A stretch of 64,000 nt of DNA, taken from contig NZ_JACIBU010000001.1 of NCBI RefSeq assembly GCF_014195485.1, positions 3,596,001 to 3,660,000 of the forward strand, given 5' to 3'. This document shows, in pieces, positions 1 to 9,251 of the stretch. The translations under genes and the position numbers were made by a program. How positions within the stretch are numbered: position 1 is the stretch's first letter; every line of letters starts with the position of its first letter. The notes beneath the pieces are model-generated. The model did not search any database. It was not told the origin of the DNA and worked only from the letters and a program-made list of their open reading frames with translations. This DNA is from Modestobacter versicolor (lineage in GTDB: Bacteria > Actinomycetota > Actinomycetes > Mycobacteriales > Geodermatophilaceae).

Positions 1-1476
1 GGTGTCCGAGCCGGTCACCGCCACCCCGATCCAGCCCAGGATCGGGGAGAGGAAGGCGAAGAACGCGCCGGTCTGGGCCAGCCAGGCGCCCAGCGTGGTG
101 GTCTGCCCCGACTGGTTCATCACGTAGGCCAGCGCGAGCACCGCCATCACCGTGACGATCGCCCACTTGAGCTCGGCGTACGTGCGGCCGTAGGCCTTGA
201 GCGCCCGGGCCGGCGACACCCGCAGCACGATCGCGGTCAGGATGCCGGCCAGGATCATCAGCGTCCCGGCGGCCGGCAGCCAGTTGAAGGTGTAGTTGGT
301 CGAGGACAGCTCGGTGTCCGACCCGGGCCCGAAGACGTCCAGCCCCGGCCAGGCGAAGACCGTCGTCCACGGCGAGGCCGCCAGCGCCTCCTTGACCGCG
401 CTGATGTTCGCCAGCGAGAAGATCACGATGATGATCAGGTACGGCGAGTAGGCCTTGAGCACCTCGCCGCGGGTGTCCGGCACGACCGGGCCGTCCTCGC
501 GGCTGGCCGGCGCACCCGGGTCGCGCGGGCCCTGGCTGCCGGGCCGGTCGCCGAGCTCCTCGCCGACGGTGGCACCGGCACCGGTGCCGCCCCCACCGGC
601 GGCCACGGTCTCCCGGGCCGGGCGGGCGAGGTCGGGCGACTCGGACGGCGTCCAGACCCGGAGCATCGCGACGATCGCGGCGGCGGAGACCAGCGCGGCG
701 ATGATGTCGGTCAGCGGCACCGAGATGTAGTTGGCGGCGACGAACTGGGCGATGGCGAACGCCAGACCCGAGACGAGCGCGACCGGCCAGGTCTGCTTCA
801 CACCGCGCATGCCGTCGACGACGAAGACCAGCACCAGCGGCACGACGATCGCCAGGATCGGCGTCTGCCGGCCGACCATCGCGCCCAGGTTGTCCACGGT
901 CAGCCCGGCGTCGTCGTTCACGCCGGAGGTGACCGTGGCCAGGGTGACGATGGGGGTGGCCAGCGCGCCGAACGCGACCGGCGCGGTGTTGGCGATCAGC
1001 GCGACCGCGGCGGCCTTGATCGGGGCGAACCCGAGCGCCATGAGCATCACCACGGTGATCGCGACCGGGGTGCCGAAGCCGGCCAGCGCCTCGAGCAGGG
1101 CGCCGAAGCAGAAGGCGATGATGATCGCCTGGATCCGCTGGTCGGGGCTGACCTTCTCGAACGAGCGGCGGAGCACGTCGAAGTGCCCGGTCTCGACGGT
1201 CAGGTTGTAGACCCAGATGGCGTTCAGGACGATCCACAGGATCGGGAAGAACCCGAACGCGGCGCCCTCGGTGGCGCTGAGCAGCGCCTGGTCGACGGGC
1301 ATCGAGTACAGCACCACCGCCACCAGCAGCGCCACGAGCAGCGCGGCGAGGCCGGCGATCCACGCCTTCACCCGCAACGCGCCCAGCAGGACGAACAGGG
1401 TCAGCAGGGGCAGGACGGCACAGAGGGCGGAGAGCCCCAGGGACCCGTTGACGGGGTCCAGCACCTGTTCGAACAC
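1..1476 (-). CDS. lctP: LctP-family L-lactate/glycolate permease (3' end outside window)
   Basis: I translated this from the complement. It is a very hydrophobic protein of the LctP family (LldP, GlcA), which imports lactate or glycolate with protons. Family-like stretches seen are FGFFPILWIVLNAIWVYNLT near residue 70 and an EALAGFGTPVAIT stretch near 120. A Gly/Pro-rich hydrophilic loop of about 60 residues interrupts the membrane segments near residue 290. The GTG start is preceded by GAGGTGAG in the complement, a good ribosome binding site. It lies 84 bp downstream of glcF, as glcA lies downstream of glcDEF in other bacteria, so glycolate is a likely substrate (inference). The C-terminus is cut by the window edge. 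Confidence 0.88.
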   Translation of the reverse strand, partial: MFEQVLDPVNGSLGLSALCAVLPLLTLFVLLGALRVKAWIAGLAALLVALLVAVVLYSMPVDQALLSATEGAAFGFFPILWIVLNAIWVYNLTVETGHFDVLRRSFEKVSPDQRIQAIIIAFCFGALLEALAGFGTPVAITVVMLMALGFAPIKAAAVALIANTAPVAFGALATPIVTLATVTSGVNDDAGLTVDNLGAMVGRQTPILAIVVPLVLVFVVDGMRGVKQTWPVALVSGLAFAIAQFVAANYISVPLTDIIAALVSAAAIVAMLRVWTPSESPDLARPARETVAAGGGGTGAGATVGEELGDRPGSQGPRDPGAPASREDGPVVPDTRGEVLKAYSPYLIIIVIFSLANISAVKEALAASPWTTVFAWPGLDVFGPGSDTELSSTNYTFNWLPAAGTLMILAGILTAIVLRVSPARALKAYGRTYAELKWAIVTVMAVLALAYVMNQSGQTTTLGAWLAQTGAFFAFLSPILGWIGVAVTGSDT

Positions 1477-1560
1477 GGTCTCACCTCGTTGTGAGCAGGG
1501 GTGTGGCGTGGGCAGAGGGTGGTCGAACTGGTGTCAGGCTGCAACCGGACGGGGGTCCTC

Positions 1561-2964
1561 TCAGTGCTGCGGGCCGAGGGTGCTGACCGGCAGCCCGCGG
1601 ATCGACGCGTCGAGGACCTCGATGGTGTGCGCCAGCCCGATCCGGGTTCCCTGCCGCTCCAGCGAGGAGGACACCTGCATCAGGCAGCCGGGGTTCGCCG
1701 TCACCAGCAGCTCCGCGCCGGTGGAGGCGATGTTGCGGGCCTTCCGGTCGCCGAGCTCGCGGGCGGGCTCGGGGTTCAGCACGTTCCAGATCCCCGCCGA
1801 GCCGCAGCAGATCTCCGCCTCCGGGATCTCCTTCAGCTGCAGCCCCGGCACCTCGCGCAGCAGCGACCGGGGCTGCTGGCGGATGCCCTGGGCGTGCCCG
1901 AGGTGGCAGGCGTCGTGGTAGGCGATCGTCACCGGCAGCGGGTGCCGGGGGGCGACGCTGCCCAGCTCGGCGAGGAACTCGGAGACGTCACGCACCGACC
2001 CGGCGAAGGCCGTCGCGCGCTCGGCGTAGGCCGGGTCGTCGGCCAGCACCTCGGCGTACTCCTTCATGCTCGACCCGCAGCCGGCGGCGTTGACGACGAC
2101 GGTCTGCACCCCCGCGGCCTCGAACGCGTCGATCGTGGCCCGGGCGAACCGCTCCGCCTCCTCCTGCCGGCCGTTGTGCACCGACAGCGCCCCGCAGCAG
2201 CCCTGCTTGCGCGGGATGACGACGTCGCAGCCCTCGGCGGCCAGCACCCGGGCGGTCGCGGCGTTGACGCCGGGGAAGAACTCGCCCTGCACGCAGCCGG
2301 TGAGCATCCCGACGACCGCGCGCCGCTCGCCCACCGCCGGCACCCGCTCGGGCAGCTTCTCCCGCTTCTCCAGGACCGGTGCCAGGCCCTCCATCGCGGC
2401 CAGCTTCGGCGCGAGCCGGTCCAGCAGCCCGCTCCGGCGCACCACGCTCGGCAGCCCGCTGGCCTGGTAGGCGCGCAGCGGCCCGCGCAGCGCCCGCAGC
2501 CGCCGCTTGTAGGGGAACAACGCGAAGATCGCGGCCCGCATCGCCCGGTCGCCGGGGCTGCGGGTGTGGTGCCGCTCGACCTGCACCCGGGTGGCCTCGA
2601 TCAGCTTGTCGTACTGCACGCCCGACGGGCAGGCGGTCACGCAGGCCATGCAGCCCAGGCAGGCGTCGAAGTGCTGGACCATCGTGCCGGTCATCGGAGC
2701 GCCCTCGAGGCCGGCCTTCATCAGGTCGATCCGGCCGCGCGGGGAGTCCATCTCCTCGCCCCACAGCGTGTACGTGGGGCAGGTCGGCAGGCAGAACCCG
2801 CAGTGCACGCAGTCGCTGATCAGCTCCGCCGAGGGCGGGTGCTCGTCGTCGAAGGCGGGGCGCAGCGCCGGCGTCCCGACCGGCACCGGGCCGGCTGCCC
2901 GGACCCCGGCGGTGCGCGGGTCGTCCTGCGGGCCCTCGGCCTGGACGCTGGTGGGCTGTGCCAT
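1561..2964 (-). CDS. glcF: Glycolate oxidase iron-sulfur subunit GlcF
   Basis: Iron-sulfur subunit of membrane-associated glycolate oxidase, which turns glycolate into glyoxylate together with GlcD and GlcE. It has 467 residues. Two CxxCxxCxxxCP clusters, at C52/C55/C58/C62 and C102/C105/C108/C112, each suit a 4Fe-4S centre. The C-terminal half carries two CCG-type modules (KQGCCGALS and CCGSAGIW), as in GlcF and LutA. About 45 extra N-terminal residues precede the first cluster compared with E. coli GlcF. The ATG shares one base with the glcE stop (TGATG), so the two are probably translationally coupled. Its place behind glcD and glcE makes the assignment firm. Confidence 0.92.
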   Translation of the reverse strand: MAQPTSVQAEGPQDDPRTAGVRAAGPVPVGTPALRPAFDDEHPPSAELISDCVHCGFCLPTCPTYTLWGEEMDSPRGRIDLMKAGLEGAPMTGTMVQHFDACLGCMACVTACPSGVQYDKLIEATRVQVERHHTRSPGDRAMRAAIFALFPYKRRLRALRGPLRAYQASGLPSVVRRSGLLDRLAPKLAAMEGLAPVLEKREKLPERVPAVGERRAVVGMLTGCVQGEFFPGVNAATARVLAAEGCDVVIPRKQGCCGALSVHNGRQEEAERFARATIDAFEAAGVQTVVVNAAGCGSSMKEYAEVLADDPAYAERATAFAGSVRDVSEFLAELGSVAPRHPLPVTIAYHDACHLGHAQGIRQQPRSLLREVPGLQLKEIPEAEICCGSAGIWNVLNPEPARELGDRKARNIASTGAELLVTANPGCLMQVSSSLERQGTRIGLAHTIEVLDASIRGLPVSTLGPQH

Positions 2965-4229
2965 CAGATGCCTCCCACGAACCGGCCGGGCGCCAGGCGG
3001 CGCTCCGGGTCGAACTGGTCCTTCACGCGGCGCATCAGGTCGATCGCCGGCACCGGGCCCCAGACGTCGACGGCGGCCTGCACCGGGGCGGGTGCCTCGA
3101 CGACCACGAGCGCGCCGCCGTGCTCACCGCAGACGGCGCGAGTGCGGGAGACCACGGTGGCGACGGCGTCGACGGGGGCGTCGGCGGGCAGCGCGCCGTA
3201 GAGGACGCCAGCGCCACCCGAGCCGCGCAGGGTCAGCGGCACCCCGGCGTCGGTGGCGGCGCGCTGGGCGACGTCGAGCACCGCGGTCAGCCCGGAGATC
3301 GCGCAGGTCAGCTTCAGGCCGGTGCCGCCGGCGGCGGTGTCGTGCCAGGGCAGCACCCCCCAGCCCGGTGGTGGCTCCTCGGCCGCCTCCGCGCCGGCGC
3401 CCAGCAGCTGCAGGGTGCTCGCCGTCCGGCTCTCCACCCCGGCGGCGGTGCCGCCGAGTCCGACGCCGATGGTGCCGGCGCCGTCGGGCCGCCACTCCAC
3501 CTCGACCGCGGACGGCACCACCTGGGAGTGCACCACGGCCTGCACCAGCCGGCCGGCGTCCTCGGCGGTGCCGAACGGCGCGGTGACGAAGCGCCGGGCC
3601 GGCGGCACCGGGTGCAGCCGGAAGACCGCCTCGGTGACGACGGCGAGCGTGCCGAAGGAGCCGATGACCAGCTTGCCGAGGTCGTAGCCGGCCACGTTCT
3701 TGACCACCCGGCCGCCGGCCTTGGCGACCACGCCGTCGGCACGCACCACGGTGCAGCCGATCAGCAGGTCGCGGGCGGTGCCGACGCCGAACCGGCCCGG
3801 GCCGCTGGTGTTGGTCGCCAGCACGCCGCCGATCGAGGACCCCGGCACCGGCTCGTCCAGCGCCAGCCGCTGCCCGGCGGTGCCCACGGTCCGCTGGACG
3901 TCGGCGAGCAGCGCGCCGGCCTGGGTGTCGACGATCAGGTCGCCGGCGGCGTGGTCGAGCACGGCGGACATCCGGCTCAGGTCGACGACGAGGTCGGCGC
4001 GCTCGGGCGGCCGGCCCCAGCCGGACTTGGTGCCACGCCCGCGGGCGACGACGGTGAGCCCGTGGCCGGCCGCGGCGCGCAGCAGCTCGCCGGTCTCCGC
4101 GGTGGACGCCGGCCGGGCGACCAGGGCGACGGGCACGCCGGCGACGGCGTCGGCGGGGGTGCCCTCGGCGACGTCGGAGCAGGCGGAGGAGAGCGCGGTG
4201 CGAGCGGCGTCCAGGCTGACGGTGGTCAT
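2964..4229 (-). CDS. glcE: Glycolate oxidase FAD-binding subunit GlcE
   Basis: A 421-residue FAD-linked subunit of glycolate oxidase. An FAD-binding 4 (PCMH) fold is visible: VARGRGTKSGWG near residue 60, then GSSIGGVLATNTSGPGRFG and VKNVAGYDLGKL, the usual GlcE landmarks. The chain ends in a DPERRLAPGRF tail like other GlcE proteins. It lacks the HAGDGN and GEHG motifs of the catalytic GlcD-type C-terminal domain, as expected for GlcE. Both its start and its stop overlap the neighbouring genes by one base (TGATG), fixing the start at the ATG at 4229. It acts with GlcD and GlcF. Confidence 0.9.
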   Translation of the reverse strand: MTTVSLDAARTALSSACSDVAEGTPADAVAGVPVALVARPASTAETGELLRAAAGHGLTVVARGRGTKSGWGRPPERADLVVDLSRMSAVLDHAAGDLIVDTQAGALLADVQRTVGTAGQRLALDEPVPGSSIGGVLATNTSGPGRFGVGTARDLLIGCTVVRADGVVAKAGGRVVKNVAGYDLGKLVIGSFGTLAVVTEAVFRLHPVPPARRFVTAPFGTAEDAGRLVQAVVHSQVVPSAVEVEWRPDGAGTIGVGLGGTAAGVESRTASTLQLLGAGAEAAEEPPPGWGVLPWHDTAAGGTGLKLTCAISGLTAVLDVAQRAATDAGVPLTLRGSGGAGVLYGALPADAPVDAVATVVSRTRAVCGEHGGALVVVEAPAPVQAAVDVWGPVPAIDLMRRVKDQFDPERRLAPGRFVGGI

Positions 4230-5785
4230 CAGAACGCGTCCGCGAGACCGGCCTCGACCAGCGGGTGCGCGTGCTTCCGCTTGCCGGGCACCTCCCCGCA
4301 CAGCCGGGGGGTCGGGAAGATCTTGCCCGGGTTGGAGATGTTCCCCGGGTCGAAGGCGCAGCGCACCAGCTGCATGGTGTCCAGGTCGTCGCCGGTGAAC
4401 ATCTTCGGCATGTAGGCGGCCTTGTCCACGCCCACGCCGTGCTCGCCGGTGATCGCCCCGCCGTGGGAGATGCAGAGGTCCAGGATCGCGCCGCTGACCT
4501 TCTCCGCGGCCTCGCCGGCGCCGGGCTTCGCGTCGTCGAAGAGCACCAGCGGGTGGAGGTTGCCGTCGCCGGCGTGGAAGACGTTGGCCACCCGGACGCC
4601 GGAGGACGACGACAGCTCGGCGATCGCCCGGAGCACCTCCGGCAGCGCGGTCCGCGGGATGACGCCGTCCTGGACGATGTAGTCGGGGCTGATCCGGCCC
4701 ACCGCGGCGAACGCCGACTTCCGGCCGCGCCAGATCAGCGCCCGCTCGGTCGCGTCGATGGCCAGCCGCAGCTCGAACGCGCCGTGCTCCTGGCACAGCC
4801 GCTCGACCTCGGCGTACTCGTGCTCGACCTCGGCCGCAGGGCCGTCGAGCTCGATGACGAGCACCGCGCCGGCACCGTCGGGGTAGTTGCAGTGGACGGC
4901 GGCCTCGGCGGCCTCGATGGCCAGGGCGTCCATCATCTCGATCGCCGCGGGCAGCACGCCGCTGCCGATGATCGCCGAGGTGGCCGCGCCGGCGTCGTCC
5001 GTCGTCCGGAACCCGGCGAGCAGGGTGCGCACCTCCTCCGGCAGCCGGACCAGCCGGACGGTGGCCGTGGTGGCGATGCCGAGGGTGCCCTCGGAGCCGA
5101 CCACCGTGCCGAGGAGGTCGTAGCCGGGGGCGTCGGGGGCCAGGCCGCCGAGCTCGACGACGTCGCCCTGCGGCGTGACCAGCTCCGCGCCCAGCACGTG
5201 GTTGCTGGTGAAGCCGTACTTCAGGCAGTGCGCGCCGCCGGAGTTCTCGGCCAGGTTGCCGCCGATCGAGCAGATCTGCTGGCTGCTGGGGTCGGGCGCG
5301 TAGTAGTAGCCCTCCGGGGTGGCGGCCCGGGTGACGTCGAGGTTGATCACGCCGGGCTCGACGACCGCCCGCTGGTCGGCGCGGCGGACCTCGCGGATGG
5401 TGCGCATCCGGGAGGTGACCACCAGGACGCCGTCGGCGCGGGGCAGCGCCCCGCCGGACAGCCCGGTGCCCGAGCCGCGGGCGACGAACGGCACGCCGTG
5501 CTCGGCGCAGGCCCGGACGACGCCGGCGAGCTGCTCGGTGGTCTCGGGCAGCACCACCAGCGCAGGGGTGACCCGGTAGTGCGCGAGGCCGTCGCACTCG
5601 TAGGTGCGCAGCTGCGTCGGGTCCTGGATCACGCCGGTGTCGGGCATCAGCTCCCGGGCCACCCGGCCCACCGCCGCGATGCCCGCGCTGTTGCCGCCCG
5701 CCTCCCCGGTGGCCGAGGTGGCCTCCGGTGGGGTGTCGCCGAGGACCGGACCGGCCGTCGTCTCGGTGCCGTGCGTTCCGCTCAT
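4229..5785 (-). CDS. glcD: Glycolate oxidase catalytic FAD subunit GlcD
   Basis: Catalytic FAD-linked subunit of glycolate oxidase, 518 residues. Motifs in order: VARGSGTGLSGGALP (FAD pyrophosphate loop), SIGGNLAENSGGAHC, then HAGDGNLHP and ITGEHGVGVDKAA in the substrate-binding C-terminal domain, and an NPGKIFP tail. The first 40-45 residues are a low-complexity Thr/Gly/Ala extension not needed for the fold. The ATG at 5785 has AAGGCGG upstream in the complement. It is first in the glcDEF-permease unit and lies 85 bp downstream of aceB on the same strand, so glyoxylate made here can feed malate synthase. Confidence 0.93.
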   Translation of the reverse strand: MSGTHGTETTAGPVLGDTPPEATSATGEAGGNSAGIAAVGRVARELMPDTGVIQDPTQLRTYECDGLAHYRVTPALVVLPETTEQLAGVVRACAEHGVPFVARGSGTGLSGGALPRADGVLVVTSRMRTIREVRRADQRAVVEPGVINLDVTRAATPEGYYYAPDPSSQQICSIGGNLAENSGGAHCLKYGFTSNHVLGAELVTPQGDVVELGGLAPDAPGYDLLGTVVGSEGTLGIATTATVRLVRLPEEVRTLLAGFRTTDDAGAATSAIIGSGVLPAAIEMMDALAIEAAEAAVHCNYPDGAGAVLVIELDGPAAEVEHEYAEVERLCQEHGAFELRLAIDATERALIWRGRKSAFAAVGRISPDYIVQDGVIPRTALPEVLRAIAELSSSSGVRVANVFHAGDGNLHPLVLFDDAKPGAGEAAEKVSGAILDLCISHGGAITGEHGVGVDKAAYMPKMFTGDDLDTMQLVRCAFDPGNISNPGKIFPTPRLCGEVPGKRKHAHPLVEAGLADAF

Positions 5786-5831
5786 GAGGTTCCGCCTTCG
5801 TCGCCGGACCTGCAGGTGTGGTGCGCCCTCC

Positions 5832-5857
5832 GGGGCGGGGACCGCCGTCCCCGCCCC
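5832..5857. terminator. GC-rich hairpin between aceB and glcD
   Basis: A perfect 11-bp inverted repeat (GGGGCGGGGAC, 4-nt loop CGCC, then its complement) lies 14 bases past the aceB stop on the minus strand. There is no T-tract. It may be a terminator, or it may partly separate aceB from glcDEF. Confidence 0.55.
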
Positions 5858-5870
5858 TGAGGGGGAGAGC

Positions 5871-7472
5871 TCAGGGCATGCGCTCGTAGGCGGGGACGGT
5901 GAGGAAGTCGTTGTAGTCGTCCCCGAGGGCCATCTCGGTGAACAGCGCACGCGCATCGTCCCACCGGCCCGAGGCGAACGCATCTCCCTTGGCGGCGGCG
6001 ATGGCGGCCATCTCCTCCTCGATCACCCGCTGCACGAGCTCGGTGGTCACCGGCTGGCCGTCGGCGAGGGTGACGCCGTTGTGCAGCCACTGCCAGACCT
6101 GGCTGCGGCTGATCTCGGCGGTTGCGGCGTCCTCCATGAGGCCGTTGATGCCGGCGGCGCCGGAGCCCCGCAGCCAGGACTCCACGTACTGGATGCCGAC
6201 GCTGACGTTGGCCCGCAGGCCGCCCTCGGTCACCTCGCCGGGGGTGGCCTTGACGTTGAGCAGGTCGGCCGCGCTGACGTGCACGTCCTCGCGCAGCTTG
6301 TCCAGCTGGTTGGGCCGCTCGCCGAGCACCTTGTCGAAGGCGTCCATCGCGGTCTGCACCATGCCCGGGTGGGCCACCCAGGAGCCGTCGAAGCCGTCGT
6401 TGGCCTCGCGGGTCTTGTCCTCGGTGATCTTGTTGAACGCGAACTCGTTCTTCGCCGGGTCCTTGCTCGGGATGAACGCCGACATGCCGCCCATCGCGTG
6501 CGCCCCGCGCTTGTGGCAGGTGCGCACCAGCAGCTCGGTGTAGGCGCGCATGAACGGCACGGTCATGGTGATCGAGTTGCGGTCGGGCAGGGTGAAGTCC
6601 GCGCCGCGGGTGCGGAAGGTCTTGATCACGCTGAACAGGTAGTCCCAGCGGCCGGCGTTGAGCCCGGAGGAGTGCTCGCGGAGCTCGTAGAGGATCTCCT
6701 CCATCTCGAACGCCGCCGGGTAGGTCTCGATCAGGCAGGTGGCCCGGATGGTGCCGCGCGGGATGCCGACGTGCTCCTGGCCGAGGACGAAGGCGTCGTT
6801 CCACAGCCGCGCCTCGAGGTGGCTCTCCATCTTGGGCAGGTAGAAGTACGGGCCCTGGCCGCGGTCGACCTGCTTGCGACCGCAGCTGACCAGGTAGAGC
6901 GCGAAGTCGACCAGGCTGCCGGAGGTCTGCTCGCCGTCGACGGTGATGTGCTTCTCCGGCAGGTGCCAGCCGCGCGGGCGGACGATGATCGTGGGCAGCT
7001 CGTCGTCGGGCCGCAGCGTGTAGCTCTTGCCGGCCTCGTTGGTGAAGTCGATCGTGCGGTCGATCGAGTCCATCAGGTTGAGCGGGCCGTTGACGACGTT
7101 CTCCCACAGCGGGGAGTTCGCGTCCTCCTGGTCGGCCAGCCAGCACTTGGCGCCGGAGTTCAGCGCGTTGATCGTCATCTTCCGGTCGGTCGGGCCGGTC
7201 ATCTCGACGCGGCGGTCGACCAGCCCGGGGGCCGGCGGGGCGACCCGCCAGGAGTCGTCCTCGCGGACGTGCGCGGTCTCCGGGAGGAAGTCCAGCGTGC
7301 CGCCGTCGGCGAGGGCCTGCACCCGCTCGGTGCGGGCCTGCAGGCGCTCGAGGCGCCGGCCGTTGAGCTCACGGTGCAGCAGCGCGATCAGCTCGAGCGC
7401 CTGAGGGGTCAGGATCTCGTCGAACCGCGGCCCCATCGGACCGGTGATCTCCACGCCGTCGACGGTGCTCAT
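5871..7472 (-). CDS. aceB: Malate synthase A
   Basis: Condenses glyoxylate with acetyl-CoA to give malate. At 533 residues it matches the single-domain malate synthase A length. Family-typical stretches are LADQEDANSPLWENVVNG, VRPRGWHLPEKH, LIETYPAAFEMEEILYELRE and SGLNAGRWDYLFS, with GGMSAFIP and the catalytic-region LRANVSVGIQYVESWLRG further on. In-frame codons extend upstream, but the ATG at 7472 has AGGGAGAG eight bases before it and starts the conserved region. It is transcribed away from an IclR regulator, with TTCC/GGAA palindromes between them. Placed upstream of glcDEF, it plays the role of glcB/aceB in glyoxylate assimilation. Confidence 0.95.
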   Translation of the reverse strand: MSTVDGVEITGPMGPRFDEILTPQALELIALLHRELNGRRLERLQARTERVQALADGGTLDFLPETAHVREDDSWRVAPPAPGLVDRRVEMTGPTDRKMTINALNSGAKCWLADQEDANSPLWENVVNGPLNLMDSIDRTIDFTNEAGKSYTLRPDDELPTIIVRPRGWHLPEKHITVDGEQTSGSLVDFALYLVSCGRKQVDRGQGPYFYLPKMESHLEARLWNDAFVLGQEHVGIPRGTIRATCLIETYPAAFEMEEILYELREHSSGLNAGRWDYLFSVIKTFRTRGADFTLPDRNSITMTVPFMRAYTELLVRTCHKRGAHAMGGMSAFIPSKDPAKNEFAFNKITEDKTREANDGFDGSWVAHPGMVQTAMDAFDKVLGERPNQLDKLREDVHVSAADLLNVKATPGEVTEGGLRANVSVGIQYVESWLRGSGAAGINGLMEDAATAEISRSQVWQWLHNGVTLADGQPVTTELVQRVIEEEMAAIAAAKGDAFASGRWDDARALFTEMALGDDYNDFLTVPAYERMP

Positions 7473-7543
7473 GACTCTCCCTGGATGTCGGTGCCGTCCG
7501 GCGTCGACCCAGCGAGCCGGCGGACGGGCTGTGTCCCACGGGC

Positions 7544-7583
7544 AACCTTCCGTGAAGTGGAAGGTTCCATCTGTGATGTGGAA
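7544..7583. promoter_or_regulatory. Putative IclR-type operator cluster between aceB and iclR
   Basis: A perfect inverted repeat AACCTTCC-N7-GGAAGGTT occupies 7544-7566. It overlaps TGGAA-GG-TTCCA at 7558-7569, and a third pair TTCCA-N9-TGGAA lies at 7565-7583. IclR-family proteins such as E. coli IclR are known to bind TGGAA/TTCCA half-sites. The cluster lies 72-111 bp upstream of aceB and 114-153 bp upstream of the divergent iclR gene. Binding is inferred. Confidence 0.6.
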
Positions 7584-7696
7584 AACGTATCCTCGGTGCC
7601 CAGTCGGGTCAAGGCGAGCCGGGCGTCCCACACCCGGGACCTCCCGCCCCGTCCGGCGCAGGCCCAGAGGTGGGCGGACTGAGGAGAGTGGCGCGC

Positions 7697-8500
7697 ATGG
7701 CCGAGACGACCGGCCCTGTCAGCAGTGCCGACGGCGGCGTCCAGTCGCTCGAGCGGGCCTTCCTGCTCCTGGAGCTCATGGCCGAGGACGGCGGCGAGGT
7801 CGCGCTGTCCCGCCTGGCCGTCGACAGCGGGCTGCCGCTGTCGACCATCCACCGGCTGGTGCGCACCCTGGTGGCCCGGGGCTACGTGCGGCAGCTGCCC
7901 TCGCGGCGCTACGTGCTGGGCCCGCGGCTGATCCACCTGGGCGAGAGCTCCTCGCGCACGCTGGGCACCTGGGCCCGGCCGCACCTCAGCGAGCTGGTCG
8001 ACTCCACCGGCGAGACGGCGAACCTGGCGATGCTCGACGGCGACCGGGTGGTCTACGTCGCCCAGGTGCCCTCCCGGCACTCGATGCGGATGTTCACCGA
8101 GGTGGGGCGCCGGGTGCACCTGCACTGCACCGGTGTGGGCAAGGCGCTGCTCTCGCAGCTGCCGGCGTCCACCGCCCGCGAGCTGCTCGAGCGCGGCGGC
8201 ATGCCCCGGCGCACCGCCAAGACCATCACCGACCCCGACGAGCTGCTGGCGCTGCTGCCGCAGATCGCCGCGCAGGGCTACGTGCTCGACGACGGCGAGC
8301 AGGAGATCGGCGTCCGCTGCGTGGCCGTGCCGGTGCCCGGCGGCCCGGCGCAGACCGCCATCTCCGTCTCCGGGCCCGAGGGCCGGGTGCCGTTGGAGAG
8401 CGTGCCGGAGATCGTGGCCCAGCTGCAGCAGACCGCCGCGGCGCTCGCCGCCGAGCTGCGCGAGGACGGTGCCCGCGCGCTCAGCGGCCGGTCCAGCTGA
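7697..8500 (+). CDS. IclR-family transcriptional regulator of the glyoxylate region
   Basis: A 267-residue IclR-family protein. The N-terminal winged helix (VQSLERAFLLLELMAEDGGE, then SRLAVDSGLPLSTIHRLVRT) is followed by the IclR effector domain (GETANLAMLDGDRVVYVAQV, VGKALLSQLP, and GVRCVAVPVPG near the end). The ATG at 7697 is preceded by GAGGAG; an in-frame start nine codons earlier has no ribosome binding site. It is divergent from aceB and is the probable regulator of aceB, glcDEF and perhaps the transporter/transaminase promoters at 12.1 kb, which carry a similar palindrome. The effector is unknown; glyoxylate or glycolate are guesses. Its last 20 bases overlap the 3' end of the opposite-strand hydratase gene. 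Confidence 0.9.
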   Translation: MAETTGPVSSADGGVQSLERAFLLLELMAEDGGEVALSRLAVDSGLPLSTIHRLVRTLVARGYVRQLPSRRYVLGPRLIHLGESSSRTLGTWARPHLSELVDSTGETANLAMLDGDRVVYVAQVPSRHSMRMFTEVGRRVHLHCTGVGKALLSQLPASTARELLERGGMPRRTAKTITDPDELLALLPQIAAQGYVLDDGEQEIGVRCVAVPVPGGPAQTAISVSGPEGRVPLESVPEIVAQLQQTAAALAAELREDGARALSGRSS

Positions 8501-9251
8501 CCCGTCCACGGTCGACGAAGGCCCGCACGCCGGCCCGGAAGTCCGCGCTGCCGAACACCTCGCGCACGATGTCGTCGCCGTCGGGCAGGTTCGCCCGCCG
8601 CAGCCGGGCCACCGCCTGGCCGGCTGCCTTCATGCTCAGCGGGGCGTGGGCCAGCAGCGTCTCCAGCAGCGCGGTCAGCGCCGGGTCCAGCTCGCCGTCG
8701 GGCACCACCTCGCCGACGAAGCCGGCGGCGTGCGCGTCGTCCGCGGACAGCAGCCTGGCCCGCAGCAGCATGTCCAGCGTGCGGCCCGGGCCCAGGTGGT
8801 GGACCAGCAGCGAGTAGCTGTTCATCGACAGGCAGTTGCCCAGCGTGCGGGCGATCGGGACGCCGAACCGGGACGACGCCGTGGCCAGCCGCAGGTCGCA
8901 GGCGGCGGCCAGCGCCAGCCCGCCGCCGACGCAGGCGCCCTCGACGGCGGCGACGGTGGGCACCGTGACGTCCTCGAGCCGGTTGACCACCCGCTCGATC
9001 CGCGCCTCGTAGGCGATGCCGTCCTCGCCGCTGGTGAAGTCGAGGAACTGGGCGATGTCGGTGCCGGCGACGAACGCCCGCCCGCCGGCGCCGCGGAGCA
9101 CCAGCACCCGCACGGAGTCGTCGGTGTCGGCCCGGGCGCAGGCCTCCTCCAGCCCCTCGTACATGGCGAACGTCATCGCGTTGCGCGCCTCGGGGCGGTT
9201 GAACAGCACCGTCAGGACGGCGCCGTCCTGGCTGACCTCGAGCTCGCTCAT
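8481..9251 (-). CDS. Enoyl-CoA hydratase/isomerase family protein
   Basis: A 256-residue crotonase-fold protein acting on an acyl-CoA. Visible motifs are LFNRPEARNAMTFAMYEGL, the oxyanion-hole stretch GGRAFVAGTDIAQFLDF near residue 60-70, and VEGACVGGGLALAAACDLRLA near residue 105. The first glutamate typical of hydratases lies in a region I cannot place exactly, so hydratase, isomerase or lyase activity is open. Its ATG overlaps the upstream CoA-transferase stop by 4 nt (ATGA), so the two are made together and probably act in sequence. Its 3' end overlaps iclR on the other strand by 20 bp. Confidence 0.87.
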   Translation of the reverse strand: MSELEVSQDGAVLTVLFNRPEARNAMTFAMYEGLEEACARADTDDSVRVLVLRGAGGRAFVAGTDIAQFLDFTSGEDGIAYEARIERVVNRLEDVTVPTVAAVEGACVGGGLALAAACDLRLATASSRFGVPIARTLGNCLSMNSYSLLVHHLGPGRTLDMLLRARLLSADDAHAAGFVGEVVPDGELDPALTALLETLLAHAPLSMKAAGQAVARLRRANLPDGDDIVREVFGSADFRAGVRAFVDRGRVSWTGR

